Source of the DNA: Bordetella genomosp. 5
GTDB taxonomy: Bacteria > Pseudomonadota > Gammaproteobacteria > Burkholderiales > Burkholderiaceae_B
Direction: 5' to 3'
Length of the DNA stretch: 64,000 nucleotides
NCBI RefSeq assembly: GCF_002261475.1
Contig: NZ_NEVN01000007.1
Coordinates: 310,001 to 374,000 of the forward strand
Each line of letters opens with the position of its first letter. Position 1 is the stretch's first letter. The notes below the pieces were generated by a model. The model did not search any database and had not been told where the DNA came from. It was given only the letters and a program-made list of their open reading frames with translations. Shown one piece after another: positions 35,946 to 44,434 of the stretch. The translations under genes and the position numbers were made by a program.

Positions 35946-37721
35946 TCACCTCGTGGCGGCGGAAGGATTGCCGTCGATCGGCGCGGATTGTGGGGCGGGC
36001 TTGGGGGTGGGTTTGGCCCCGGCCTGCGGCGCGGCCTTGGCACCGCGCGCGGCGGGCTGCGGGCGGCCACGGCCGGACTTGTAGGCGATCCAGCCCAGCA
36101 GCAAGGCCGTGGCCAGGCAGGTCAGGTCGAAGCCGGCCATGACCCAGTCGCCCTTGGCCAGCGACACGCCGAGATGGCGCTGCGTCGTGAACGCGTTCAC
36201 CACCGGCACCAGCGCGAACAGAATCGCGCCCAGCGCGCTCAGGTCGCGCCACTTGGTCTTTTGACGCAGGAAGGCGTAGACGAAGCACAGGCCCCAGGCC
36301 CAGAAGAACACGCGCACCTCGAGCCGGGCGTGCTGCGCGACCGTCGGATCGAGCAGGCGGTTGGCCCAGAAGAAGGCCGCGATGGCGACACCGATGCCGG
36401 CGATGGTGCCGGCGTTCAGACCGTCGACCAGGCGCAGCGAGAACGCCTCGCGCTGACCCTTCACGTTCTTCTGACGCCGTTTGGCGATCCACAACACCAG
36501 CCCGGTGCCGACCATGGCCGTGCCGGCCAGGCTCACCAGGAAGTAGAACCAGCGCAGCAGCGGTTCGGCGAAGAGGCCGAGATGCAGACCCACGATCGTG
36601 CCCGCGGTGACCGCGGCTGCGCTCGGCGCGGCCGCCGCGCTGATCAGCTCGCCGGTCACCCCGTTGTAGCTGTTGGTGGGGGCCATGCGGCCGTACGACA
36701 CGCGTTCACTCACCGCGCGGGTGACGGTGACGGTCGAGCCCGCGTCGAACGGGTGATTCACCACGACGCGGCCGGCGCGACCGCCCTCCCAGCCGGCTTC
36801 GGCCCGGTCGACCACGGTATTGAGGTCGACCAGCGTGGCGGGCTGTTTGGTGGGCTTGGGCACCGCGAACGCCGGGAACATCTCGTCGAAGTACTCGCGG
36901 TCGCTCTTGTAGGCGGACAGCACGCTGGCCGGCATCAGCATGTACACGAACAGGATCAAGCCGCTGAACGTGATCATGAGATGGAACGGCAGGCCCAGTA
37001 CGGAGAGCGCGTTGTGCCCGTCCATCCAGGCCCGTTGCCCGCCCTTCTTGGGCCGGAACGTAAAGAAGTCGGTGAATATCTTTTTGTGCGTGATGACGCC
37101 GCTGATGATGGCCACCAGCATGAACATGCCGGCGATACTCGCCAGCCAGCGTCCCCACGGAAAGCTCATCTCGAGCTCGAAGTGGAATCGATAGAAGAAG
37201 TCGCCGCCACGGGTCTCGCGCGCCTTGATCTCGTCGCCCGACACCGGATCGATCGTGACGCGTTTGAATGCGCGCTCGCCAGGAGGCGGCTTGGCCCGCT
37301 GATACGAGGCATGGATCGCGGGCTCGCGATCGGAGGGCAGCGAGATGAACCAGCGCGTCGAATCCGCGGCGTGGGTCTCGAGGTACTTGCGCGCGACCGC
37401 CAGGGCCTGCGCCTGCGGCACCTTCTGGACCTCGATCTCCGGCTGCATCCAGCGCGTGATTTCGGGGCGGAAGAACGCCAGCGTGCCGGTCAGGAACATG
37501 GCGAACAGCACCCAGCCGAAGATCAGCCCGGACCAGGTGTGCAGCCAGGACATCGCCTGGCGCAGCCCTTCGCCCTGCGCGGCGTCTTTCTTGGCGGAAG
37601 CGGCTTTGGATGCGGCGGGGCGTGCGGCCTGGGGCGTACCCGGGAGGTCGGACCCGGCGCCCGTCTTGGCGTCAGACATGGATTGCAGCGAAGTATCAGA
37701 AAGAGGCGTGGAACCGCTCAC
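35946..37721 (-). CDS. PepSY-associated inner-membrane protein, probable ferric-siderophore reductase component
   Basis: A 591-aa PepSY_TM family protein: an N-terminal Ala/Lys-rich linker, a first membrane helix in SWLHTWSGLIFGWVLF, a large periplasmic PepSY region, and paired helices around HKKIFTDFFTFRPKKGGQRAWMDGHNALSVL and further downstream. Relatives such as FpvG reduce ferric siderophores in the periplasm. The GTG at 37721 overlaps the DUF3649 stop as GTGA; an ATG at 37679 is the alternative. It follows DUF4198 and DUF3649, an order reminiscent of Pseudomonas fpvGHJK. That parallel is my inference. Confidence 0.87.
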   Translation of the reverse strand: MSGSTPLSDTSLQSMSDAKTGAGSDLPGTPQAARPAASKAASAKKDAAQGEGLRQAMSWLHTWSGLIFGWVLFAMFLTGTLAFFRPEITRWMQPEIEVQKVPQAQALAVARKYLETHAADSTRWFISLPSDREPAIHASYQRAKPPPGERAFKRVTIDPVSGDEIKARETRGGDFFYRFHFELEMSFPWGRWLASIAGMFMLVAIISGVITHKKIFTDFFTFRPKKGGQRAWMDGHNALSVLGLPFHLMITFSGLILFVYMLMPASVLSAYKSDREYFDEMFPAFAVPKPTKQPATLVDLNTVVDRAEAGWEGGRAGRVVVNHPFDAGSTVTVTRAVSERVSYGRMAPTNSYNGVTGELISAAAAPSAAAVTAGTIVGLHLGLFAEPLLRWFYFLVSLAGTAMVGTGLVLWIAKRRQKNVKGQREAFSLRLVDGLNAGTIAGIGVAIAAFFWANRLLDPTVAQHARLEVRVFFWAWGLCFVYAFLRQKTKWRDLSALGAILFALVPVVNAFTTQRHLGVSLAKGDWVMAGFDLTCLATALLLGWIAYKSGRGRPQPAARGAKAAPQAGAKPTPKPAPQSAPIDGNPSAATR

Positions 37722-38014
37722 GGCCGGCCCACCCAATAAAGCAGCGCGAAAACCAGGGTGGGCGCGATCACGCCCACCCAGGCGCGCACCGTGGTGCGCG
37801 TTGCGAAGACCCATATCACGGCGCAGGCGTACACCACGAAGGATGTCAGTTGCGCGATCACGACGGCGTCGAGACGGCTGAGCGGCAGCCAGACCGCCAG
37901 GGCGGCTGCGACGGCCGACGCGAGCAGATATCCGCCGCCGACGGCGGCAAGCGCGCGAGAAGCGACGATGAAGCGATAGCGCAGCATGCCTGCGCCGGAT
38001 ACGGGCGCTTTCAC
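37718..38014 (-). CDS. DUF3649 small membrane protein
   Basis: A 98-aa protein with three predicted membrane helices and the DUF3649 pattern SRALAAVGGGYLLASAVAAA plus VYACAVIWVFA. The GTG at 38014 overlaps the DUF4198 stop as GTGA, and its own stop overlaps the PepSY start, so three genes appear to be translationally chained. An ATG at 37987 is an alternative start. The function is unknown; it is probably an accessory subunit of the PepSY reductase. Confidence 0.84.
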   Translation of the reverse strand: MKAPVSGAGMLRYRFIVASRALAAVGGGYLLASAVAAALAVWLPLSRLDAVVIAQLTSFVVYACAVIWVFATRTTVRAWVGVIAPTLVFALLYWVGRP

Positions 38015-38628
38015 TTGGAACGATCGAAGGTCAGGGTGGTGACGTAACGGACCTTGGTGTAGGGCTTGCCACCGTGGTCGCCGGTCTTGTCCTGGGCATG
38101 CGCCGCTTCGAGCACGTACTGGCCGGTCCAGGGCGTTTCGATCGTGAACTTGCCGGACTCATCGGTACGGAACTGCTTGAGCCACTTCGGCGGACCGAAC
38201 ACGGTCACCTCGGTCTTCGGCAGCGGCTTGCCGTCGAAGGTCAGCACGAAGGAATTCGAGCCCGCTTCGGCCGGCACGATCTCCAGCGGCAGTTGCGCCT
38301 TGGTGTCCTGGCGGCCGACGCGCGCGCCGTACTCGACCAGCGTTTCCTTGAAGAGCGCGGCCTGGCCCAGACGCGTATCGCCGCGGGCGTCGAACTCGTA
38401 GTAGTCGGCACCCGACGCGGCCGGCTTGACGGCCTTGCCGTTGAGCTTGGGCTCGGTCAGCACCTTGCCCAGGAAGCCGTCGGTCTTCTCGCGCATGTCG
38501 TCGGCCCATTCGCCGAAGTAGGCACGAACCTTGGATTCACCGGCCGGCTCGAGCCAGACGAAGTGGGCCGATGCCATGCTGGTCCAGCCCAGCAGCGCGA
38601 GCGCCGCGACGGATTTGATGATGCGCAT
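38011..38628 (-). CDS. DUF4198 periplasmic protein of the siderophore-iron locus
   Basis: A 205-aa exported protein: signal peptide about 1-21 (cleavage after ASA), then the DUF4198 core HFVWLEPAGESKVRAYFGEW and a C-terminal beta-rich region with FTIETPWTGQYVLEAAH. DUF4198 proteins are linked to metal handling in the periplasm. The ATG at 38628 follows AAGGAAA; the longer frame has no signal peptide. It is the first gene of the operon, with a Fur-box-like sequence upstream at 38789-38807. Confidence 0.87.
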   Translation of the reverse strand: MRIIKSVAALALLGWTSMASAHFVWLEPAGESKVRAYFGEWADDMREKTDGFLGKVLTEPKLNGKAVKPAASGADYYEFDARGDTRLGQAALFKETLVEYGARVGRQDTKAQLPLEIVPAEAGSNSFVLTFDGKPLPKTEVTVFGPPKWLKQFRTDESGKFTIETPWTGQYVLEAAHAQDKTGDHGGKPYTKVRYVTTLTFDRSK

Positions 38629-38788
38629 GTTGCTTTCCTTGTGGTGATACGGATTGCGCGCCGTCCCCCTCGACGGCTGCGCGTGCCCCGTGTCTCTTTG
38701 GACGCCAACGGAGCCCTTCCCCGATGACGATTTGCCAGTACGCCCTGCCCCGCTCCCGTCAAAAGAGCGCGCCAAAGCGAAAACACCC

Positions 38789-38807
38789 GCAAATTATAAT
38801 CATTCTT
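38789..38807 (-). promoter_or_regulatory. Fur-box-like sequence upstream of the DUF4198 operon
   Basis: The 19-base sequence matches the E. coli Fur consensus at 14 positions, including an unbroken ATAATCATT core. It is in the short AT-rich stretch between the TonB receptor stop and the DUF4198 start, suggesting iron repression of the reductase operon. Confidence 0.55.
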
Positions 38808-38875
38808 AATTAAACAGTGGCCCGCCTATCGTTGCGCGCGCCACTACTTTCCTGTTTCACGCCGTTGCGCCGCCT

Positions 38876-41368
38876 TTACCAGCGGTAGCGCAGCGACGCC
38901 TTGACGGTGCGTTCGTAGCCGTACCAGCACCACGCGCCCGACGAGCACGCGGCGATGTATTCCTTGTCGAACAGGTTCGACACGTTCAACGCCACCTGCA
39001 TCCCCTTGAGCGCGGGGGAGGCCCGGCCCAGGTCGTAATCCAGCATCAGGTCGAACAGCGTGACCGACGGCACCTTGAAGCTGTTGACGTCGTCGCCGTA
39101 GCTCGAGCCGAGATAGCGCACGCCCCCACCCACGCCGAGACCGGCGAGCGGGCCTTCCTGCATCTGGTAGCGCGCCCACGCGGAAGCCTGGTGCTGCGGA
39201 ATGCCGGTGGGACGCTTGCCCTTGAGGTTGAGGCCGGCGGCGTTGGGGTTGGCGCGCTCGTACTCGTTGTCGAGGTAGGAGTAGCTCGCGATCAGGCTCA
39301 GGCCGCGCACCGGCTCGGTCTTGGCTTCGAGCTCGATGCCCTGCGTGCGCAGTTCACCGGCCTGCACCGAGCACCGGCTCGCGCCGCACATGTGCGTGGG
39401 ATCCGGATCGGTGGTGAGCATGTTTTCGCGGCGGATATCGAAGGCAGCGGCGCTCAACAGCGTGGCGGAGCCCGGCGGCTGATACTTCACGCCGACTTCG
39501 TACTGCTTGCCCTCGATCGGCTTGAACGGCGAATTGTTCCAGCCCGTGCCCGACTGCGGCTCGAACGACTCCGAGTAGCTGACGTACGGCGCCACGCCAT
39601 TGTCGAAGTTGTAGATGAGACCCACGCGGCCCGTGAACGCTTCGGCCTGCAGCGCGGAGCTGCTGTGGCTGCCGGTGATCGGGTTGTCCGTGCCGCTGTG
39701 CGTGCGCGACCAGTCGTAGCGTCCGCCGAGCAATACCGACAGACGATCGATCTTGATCTGATCCTGCGCGTACAGGCCCGTCTGATACTGCCACTGCGTC
39801 TGATCGCTGGTGAACGCCGGCGTCGCGATGTTCATGTGATTGTTCGGATTGAACACATCGATCGGAGGCGCCGTGCCGAAGCCGGACAGCGTGTCGGTCT
39901 CGACGCGCTGGTAATCGAAGCCGAGCAGCACCTTGTGACGCAGCGGACCGGTGTCGAAGTCGGCCTGCAGATTGTTGTCGACGGTGAACGCGTTCACATC
40001 GACATCGGTGGCGATCACGCCGCGACCTTGGTAGCGGTAAGAGGCGTCGGTATAGCCATAGGTGTTGGCCGTCGACGTGCCGTACACGCTGCGATAGATG
40101 CCTTCGGAGTGCTGATAGCGCAGGCTCTGAGACGCCTTGAACGTGTCGTTGAAACGATGCTCGAGCACGTAGCCCAGCGCATAGCTCTTGCGGTCGCTGC
40201 GCTCGAAGTTCGCATCCCCGTCGTAGTAGCTGGGCGACAGGCGGCGGCCATCCGGCGCGGACAGCACGGTGCGCATCGCCGGCACGGCCCCATAAGAGCC
40301 CATGTCCGGATCGCGCTGGAAGTTGGTCAGCAGGGTGAAGGACGTGTCCGCGTTCGGCTTCCAGCTGAACGACTGCGCGATGAAGTAGCGGCGTTCCTTG
40401 GTGTGATCGACCTGGCCGTCTGCGCGGTAGCCGGCGCCCGTGAAGCGGTAGCCGAACTTGCCCGCCTCATCGATGGGGCCGGTGAAGTCGAAGTTGGCGC
40501 GGCGGAAATCGTAATTGCCGCCCATGATCTCCACTTCGTTGAAGCGCTCGCTCAACGGGCGCTTGCTGACCTGGTTGACCACCCCGCCCGGGCCGCCCTG
40601 GCCGTACATCACCGACGACGGGCCCTTCAGCACGTCCACGCGTTCCAGACGATAGGCATCGACCTGCGGCAGCGCGTCGCGGCCACCGAACACCCGCATG
40701 CCATCCAGATAGGTGGCGGCCGAGAAGCCGCGCACATTGAACTGATCCAGGCGCGTGGCCGTCGCGCCGCGCGCCTCGGTCGTCACGCCGGCCGTGTAAC
40801 GCAACACCTGATTGAGCGTCTGCGCGCCCTGCTCCGCGATCTGTTCGCGCGTCACGACCGAAATCGACTGCGGCGTCTCGATCAGCGGCGTATCGGTCTT
40901 GGTGCCGCTCATGCTCACCGTCGACACGTAGCCCAGCGTCGGGCCCGACGCGAACTCGGAGGCGCCCGTCACCGTCACCGGCGCGAGCGTGGTCGCGTCG
41001 CCCGACGGCGCGGCGTGCAGCGACCAGGCACGGTTGCCATCGGCGCGTGCCACGAGACCGGTGCCGGCCAGCAATTGCGCGAAGCCCTCGGCCACGCCGT
41101 ACGAACCCGACAGACCATTGGAACGGCGCCCGGCCGCCAAGGCCGGATCGAAGGACAGGACGGCCCCTGCCTGACGGGCATAGCGCGTGAGCGCGTCGGC
41201 CAGCGGACCGGCGGGGATGCTGTAGGTCTGGCGTACCGGCTGCGCCTGGACCGGCGTACCGGAGCCGGCGAGCACGAGCGTGCCCAGCGTGGTGCCGCCG
41301 AGCGCGGCGATCAGCGCCCGGCTGGCGGCGCTGCGTTTCAGACGCAGACGCACGGGATGTTGCGACAC
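38876..41368 (-). CDS. TonB-dependent ferric-siderophore receptor with signalling (STN) domain
   Basis: An 830-aa outer-membrane transducer. A signal peptide covers about 1-43. An STN domain (about 48-118) for talking to FecR begins QTYSIPAGPLADALTRYARQ. The plug domain (about 160-265) includes PQSISVVTREQI, and the beta-barrel ends in the aromatic LRYRW. Cys pairs in the late barrel (HMCGASRC and CSSGAWC) recall FpvA/FoxA-type receptors. The ligand is not readable. It lies 107 bases downstream of fecR with FecI as likely activator. Confidence 0.94.
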   Translation of the reverse strand: MSQHPVRLRLKRSAASRALIAALGGTTLGTLVLAGSGTPVQAQPVRQTYSIPAGPLADALTRYARQAGAVLSFDPALAAGRRSNGLSGSYGVAEGFAQLLAGTGLVARADGNRAWSLHAAPSGDATTLAPVTVTGASEFASGPTLGYVSTVSMSGTKTDTPLIETPQSISVVTREQIAEQGAQTLNQVLRYTAGVTTEARGATATRLDQFNVRGFSAATYLDGMRVFGGRDALPQVDAYRLERVDVLKGPSSVMYGQGGPGGVVNQVSKRPLSERFNEVEIMGGNYDFRRANFDFTGPIDEAGKFGYRFTGAGYRADGQVDHTKERRYFIAQSFSWKPNADTSFTLLTNFQRDPDMGSYGAVPAMRTVLSAPDGRRLSPSYYDGDANFERSDRKSYALGYVLEHRFNDTFKASQSLRYQHSEGIYRSVYGTSTANTYGYTDASYRYQGRGVIATDVDVNAFTVDNNLQADFDTGPLRHKVLLGFDYQRVETDTLSGFGTAPPIDVFNPNNHMNIATPAFTSDQTQWQYQTGLYAQDQIKIDRLSVLLGGRYDWSRTHSGTDNPITGSHSSSALQAEAFTGRVGLIYNFDNGVAPYVSYSESFEPQSGTGWNNSPFKPIEGKQYEVGVKYQPPGSATLLSAAAFDIRRENMLTTDPDPTHMCGASRCSVQAGELRTQGIELEAKTEPVRGLSLIASYSYLDNEYERANPNAAGLNLKGKRPTGIPQHQASAWARYQMQEGPLAGLGVGGGVRYLGSSYGDDVNSFKVPSVTLFDLMLDYDLGRASPALKGMQVALNVSNLFDKEYIAACSSGAWCWYGYERTVKASLRYRW

Positions 41369-41475
41369 AGGGTTCTCCTCAGAAATGCAGAAAGCAAAAG
41401 CGTTTACTCATGGCTTTCCGCACCAGCGAAGCAAACCTGCAGTCCCGCGACAAAAAAAGATGTAACCGTGGCGGC

Positions 41476-42447
41476 TCAGGCCTCGCGCGGCCCCACGCTG
41501 AGCCAGTAGCGGCTGCGGCGTTGCACCGCGATCGGCAGCGACTTCGCGACGGCGGCCAGCGCGCGCTCGGCGTCGTAGAGCGGGAACACGCCCGAGATGG
41601 GCAGCTCGGCCACGCGCTCGTCGACCCGGATCAGACCGACGCGATTATCGGCAAGCCGCCGCACCAGCCGGGCCAGCGGCCACGCCTGAGCCACGATCAG
41701 CCCCTGAGCCCAGGCCGCGGCATCCGGATCGGCCACGCCAGCGCGTGCCGCGCCGTCGGCGGCGATCGTGAGGCTCTCGCCTGCCCGCATCAACAGGGTG
41801 CCCGGCACATCGTCGCGGTGCAGCGCGACGAAGCCTTCATACACATCGATCCGGCAGCCCGAGACCATGCGCCGCACGCAGAAGCGAGCCTCTTCGGCGC
41901 TGAGCGTGCCGTAACCCGTATCGACATTCAGCACCGGCTGCAGCACCGCCAGATGCGCGGCACGCACCAGGATTTCCCCGCGCAGCAGGCTGACGGCGCG
42001 CCGCTCGTCCCGCAGTTCGGTGCGGATGGCGGTGTCACCCGCCAGCGTCAGGCTGAGGCCCTCGGCCAGCGCGATCTCGCGCGTCTCGCCGGTGTCGGTG
42101 CTGTAGTCCGCGACCAGGCGTTGCCAGGGCGCATGCCGGTACACCAGCCCGCCCGTACCCGCCAGCACCGCGCCCGCGACCAGGCCGCGCAATACGGCCC
42201 GGCGTTGTGGCCGCGGCACGCGCGGCGCGCGGTCGAGCGCGGCATGCGCCAGCCCCGCCGGCACGCGGCTCACGCCCTGTGCGACACGGTCGACGCGCTG
42301 CCAGGCGGTGCGGTGCGCGGGATCCGCGTCGATCCAGCGGGTGCAGGCGGCGCGCAATCCCTCGTCGGCCTCGCCCGACTGCAGCCGGGCCCACCAGGTG
42401 ATGGCCTGTCGCACCACCACGTCGCTGGGCGTGGACATATCAGTCAT
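41476..42447 (-). CDS. FecR-type anti-sigma/signalling membrane protein
   Basis: A 323-aa inner-membrane regulator. The cytoplasmic N-terminal domain (about 1-85) has the WWARLQSG...RWIDADPAHRTAWQRV pattern. One membrane segment lies near 95-112, and the periplasmic FecR domain (about 120-210) is followed by an STN-contacting C-terminus. It should hold the sigma factor until the receptor binds its siderophore. The ATG at 42447 overlaps the end of the sigma gene by eight bases; an ATG at 42438 would also fit. Confidence 0.92.
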   Translation of the reverse strand: MTDMSTPSDVVVRQAITWWARLQSGEADEGLRAACTRWIDADPAHRTAWQRVDRVAQGVSRVPAGLAHAALDRAPRVPRPQRRAVLRGLVAGAVLAGTGGLVYRHAPWQRLVADYSTDTGETREIALAEGLSLTLAGDTAIRTELRDERRAVSLLRGEILVRAAHLAVLQPVLNVDTGYGTLSAEEARFCVRRMVSGCRIDVYEGFVALHRDDVPGTLLMRAGESLTIAADGAARAGVADPDAAAWAQGLIVAQAWPLARLVRRLADNRVGLIRVDERVAELPISGVFPLYDAERALAAVAKSLPIAVQRRSRYWLSVGPREA

Positions 42448-42964
42448 GGAACGCGGCATAGCAGGCGCTCATCGCCCGCACCATGTATTGCTGCACCGAG
42501 CTCACGGACACGCCGAGGCGCGCGGCGATCTCGGCATAGCTCAGGCCATCGACCTGCGACAGCAGGAAAGCCTCGCGCGCCCGGGGCGGCAGGCCGTCGA
42601 GCATGCGATCGAGTTCGGCCAGCGCCTGCAGCAGTTCGATGCGCTGCTGCGGCGACGGCGCGGCCGCGGGCGGCAGGCTCTCGAGGTAAACCAGGTAGGC
42701 GGCTTCGAGGGCGGCATGGCGGTGATGGTCGATCACCAGGCCCCGCGCGATCGTGGTGAGCAGCGCGCGCGCCTGCTCGATCCGCACGGCCTTGCTGCCC
42801 TGAATCACACGGACGAACACGTCCTGCGTGAAATCCTCCGCGCGGTCGCGGCAACCGAGCCGGCGCCGGAACCAGCCGGCCAGCCAGGAGCGATGCTCGC
42901 GATACAGGCCCTCGACGGGCATGACATCGGACGCTGGCGCGGACGGGGAATGAAGCGTGGACAC
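42440..42964 (-). CDS. FecI-type ECF sigma factor
   Basis: An ECF sigma factor of about 174 aa for iron-siderophore genes. The sigma2 region contains LYREHRSWLAGWFRRRLGCRDRAEDFTQDVFVRV. The sigma4 region contains PPRAREAFLLSQVDGLSYAEIAARLGVSVSSVQQYM, with the helix-turn-helix. The start is uncertain: GTG at 42964 gives a family-typical length, and ATG at 42922 is the first in-frame AUG. A Fur box lies 44 bases upstream, so iron should repress it. It is the first gene of the fecI-fecR-receptor chain. Confidence 0.92.
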   Translation of the reverse strand: MSTLHSPSAPASDVMPVEGLYREHRSWLAGWFRRRLGCRDRAEDFTQDVFVRVIQGSKAVRIEQARALLTTIARGLVIDHHRHAALEAAYLVYLESLPPAAAPSPQQRIELLQALAELDRMLDGLPPRAREAFLLSQVDGLSYAEIAARLGVSVSSVQQYMVRAMSACYAAFHD

Positions 42965-43007
42965 GGGCAAGGAGGGCAAGACGGTAAGACCAGCCGCCCA
43001 TACTAGT

Positions 43008-43026
43008 GATAATCAACATCATTATC
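43008..43026 (-). promoter_or_regulatory. Fur box controlling the FecI/FecR/receptor genes
   Basis: The 19-base sequence begins GATAAT and ends CATTATC, matching the Fur consensus at 16 of 19 positions. It lies between the sigma gene and ogt. Because the genes on the minus strand are iron genes, they are the likely target. Confidence 0.8.
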
Positions 43027-43128
43027 AATTTTCAGGCCCAAATCCGGCGGGCTAAACGCGCCGGGTGTGCCAAAAAAACAACCCGCTTAGAATCCCGGGA
43101 TGATCTGGATCTCCCCTGGAAGGCGCTG

Positions 43129-43644
43129 ATGCCACGGCTCGAATACCTGTCGCTCGATACGCCCGTGGGCACGCTCAGGCTGATTGCGCGCGGCGACCTT
43201 CTCGCGGCCGTCCTGTGGCCGGACGAACGTCCGGGCCGGGTGCCGCTCGACGCGCCGCTGGCCAACCCGGCGCATCCGGTGCTGCGGCAGGCGCGCACGC
43301 AGTTGCAGGCCTACTTCGCGGGCGAGCTGCGGCGCTTCGACCTGCCGCTGGACTTCGCAGGCACGGCCTTTCAACAGCGGGTCTGGCAGGCACTGCTGGC
43401 CATTCCGTATGGTCAGACGCGCAGCTATGCCGAGATCGCGCGCCAGCTCGATGCACCGGCGGCGGTGCGCGCCGTGGGCGCGGCCAACGGACGCAACCCG
43501 CTGTCGATCATCGCGCCCTGCCACCGCGTGGTCGGCAGCGGCGGCGCATTGACGGGGTTTGCAGGCGGGCTGCCGGCCAAGACCTGGTTATTGCGTCATG
43601 AGGGCGTGGCGATCGACGCCGGCCGGATCACACGCCCGGCGTAA
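43129..43644 (+). CDS. ogt: Methylated-DNA-protein-cysteine methyltransferase (Ogt/AdaB type)
   Basis: A 171-aa suicide repair protein that takes alkyl groups from O6-alkylguanine. The active-site motif PCHRV places the acceptor Cys at 131. The helix-turn-helix region IPYGQTRSYAEIARQLDAP and the N-terminal TPVGTLRLIARG are typical. The ATG at 43129 has GGAAGG upstream; the longer frame back to 43006 runs through the Fur box and is rejected. It is divergent from the sigma gene. Confidence 0.93.
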   Translation: MPRLEYLSLDTPVGTLRLIARGDLLAAVLWPDERPGRVPLDAPLANPAHPVLRQARTQLQAYFAGELRRFDLPLDFAGTAFQQRVWQALLAIPYGQTRSYAEIARQLDAPAAVRAVGAANGRNPLSIIAPCHRVVGSGGALTGFAGGLPAKTWLLRHEGVAIDAGRITRPA

Positions 43645-43873
43645 CGGCGCCTTCGCCCCCCGCGGCATGGGCCGCCCCGGGTTCGCCCGCCGCGGCATGG
43701 GCCGCCCCGGGTTCGCCCGCCGCAGCATCCGCCGCCGCGATTTCGATGTCCGCGGTGTCGCGCGCGGCGACGGGGCTTGCGGGGGTGGCTTCATGGCGGC
43801 CGGCCCCTGCGCCCGCCACGCGCCGCACCGGGTCAGGGCGAAAGAAATCGGCAATCACATCGGCGCCGTCCAT
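43628..43873 (-). CDS. Hypothetical small protein with a 10-residue repeat, coupled to the Atu4866 gene
   Basis: An 81-residue frame whose ATG overlaps the Atu4866 stop as TGATG, a form usual for coupled translation. It starts MDGADVIADFFRPDPVRR and becomes Ala/Gly/Pro-rich, with a perfect tandem duplication of a 10-residue unit containing GEPGAAH. Its last 17 bases overlap the end of ogt on the other strand. I recognise no family. It could be a young or decaying gene, or chance in GC-rich DNA. Confidence 0.35.
   Translation of the reverse strand: MDGADVIADFFRPDPVRRVAGAGAGRHEATPASPVAARDTADIEIAAADAAAGEPGAAHAAAGEPGAAHAAGGEGAVTPGV
43661..43720. repeat. Perfect 30-bp tandem duplication
   Basis: Bases 43661-43690 are repeated exactly at 43691-43720, and a diverged partial third copy follows. 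The 30-bp unit keeps the reading frame of the minus-strand small ORF. Confidence 0.95.
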
Positions 43874-44241
43874 CACGCCCCCACCCGGTAGTAGACGAAG
43901 CCCGCGTGATGCAGGGCGCCGTCGCGGAACACGCCATCGGCGGCGTGGCCGCTGTCGTCGCGGTACTCGATGTAGTTGCCCTCGATCCAGAAACGCCCGG
44001 CGGCGCGGCGGGGCTGGTCCCGGCGCGCCTCGTGATAGCGGCCGTTGGACCGCAGCTCGTGACGCACGCTGCCGTCGGCCGTGACCCAGGTGCCGAGAAA
44101 CTGGTCGGGGTGCACCGGCGCATCGCGGTCGACACCGCGCGCGGCCATGGCCTGGGCGCCAAACATCGCCTGGGCGCCGCCGTGGCGGTTCGAAGGCCCT
44201 CGAGGACCTCGGGAGAAAAGCGCGGGATTCTTGATATTCAT
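43873..44241 (-). CDS. Atu4866 domain protein
   Basis: A 122-aa protein whose second half (about 45-122) matches the Atu4866 fold: FLGTWVTADGSVRHELRSNGRYHEARRD, GRFWIEGNYIEYRDDSG and a C-terminal ALHHAGFVYYRV. This small beta-barrel family is lipocalin-like and has no known activity. No signal peptide is evident. It is divergent from an AraC regulator that probably controls it, and its stop overlaps a small downstream ORF. Confidence 0.85.
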   Translation of the reverse strand: MNIKNPALFSRGPRGPSNRHGGAQAMFGAQAMAARGVDRDAPVHPDQFLGTWVTADGSVRHELRSNGRYHEARRDQPRRAAGRFWIEGNYIEYRDDSGHAADGVFRDGALHHAGFVYYRVGA

Positions 44242-44434
44242 GGCTGGACTCCTTCAGGTACGACATCCGCCGGGAGGTTTCCGACGTTGACCGACATGTT
44301 AGGGATCACCCGAAACTGGGGAAATATCCAGGACTCCTGCGTTATTGCCTATTCCTCCAGGATTTTGAGAGCAAGCACCATACGGGGGCATATTTATGGT
44401 CTATTGCTACTTTCCTTGCCGCCGCACGTAAATC

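Noticed and set aside
35437-36142. Open frames through the 14-bp tandem array
   Set aside because: The repeat keeps all frames open because it lacks stop codons. The period of 14 cycles the frame, so these are not genes.
39191-41509. Long plus-strand frame across the TonB receptor
   Set aside because: Antisense shadow; the minus-strand frame has STN, plug and barrel motifs.
43661-43720. CRISPR-like repeat
   Set aside because: Two adjacent copies without spacers; it is a simple tandem duplication.
43559-43891. Plus-strand Arg/Gly-rich frame with a repeated 10-residue unit
   Set aside because: It starts inside ogt. The repeat is simply the 30-bp duplication read on the other strand, and there is no ribosome site.
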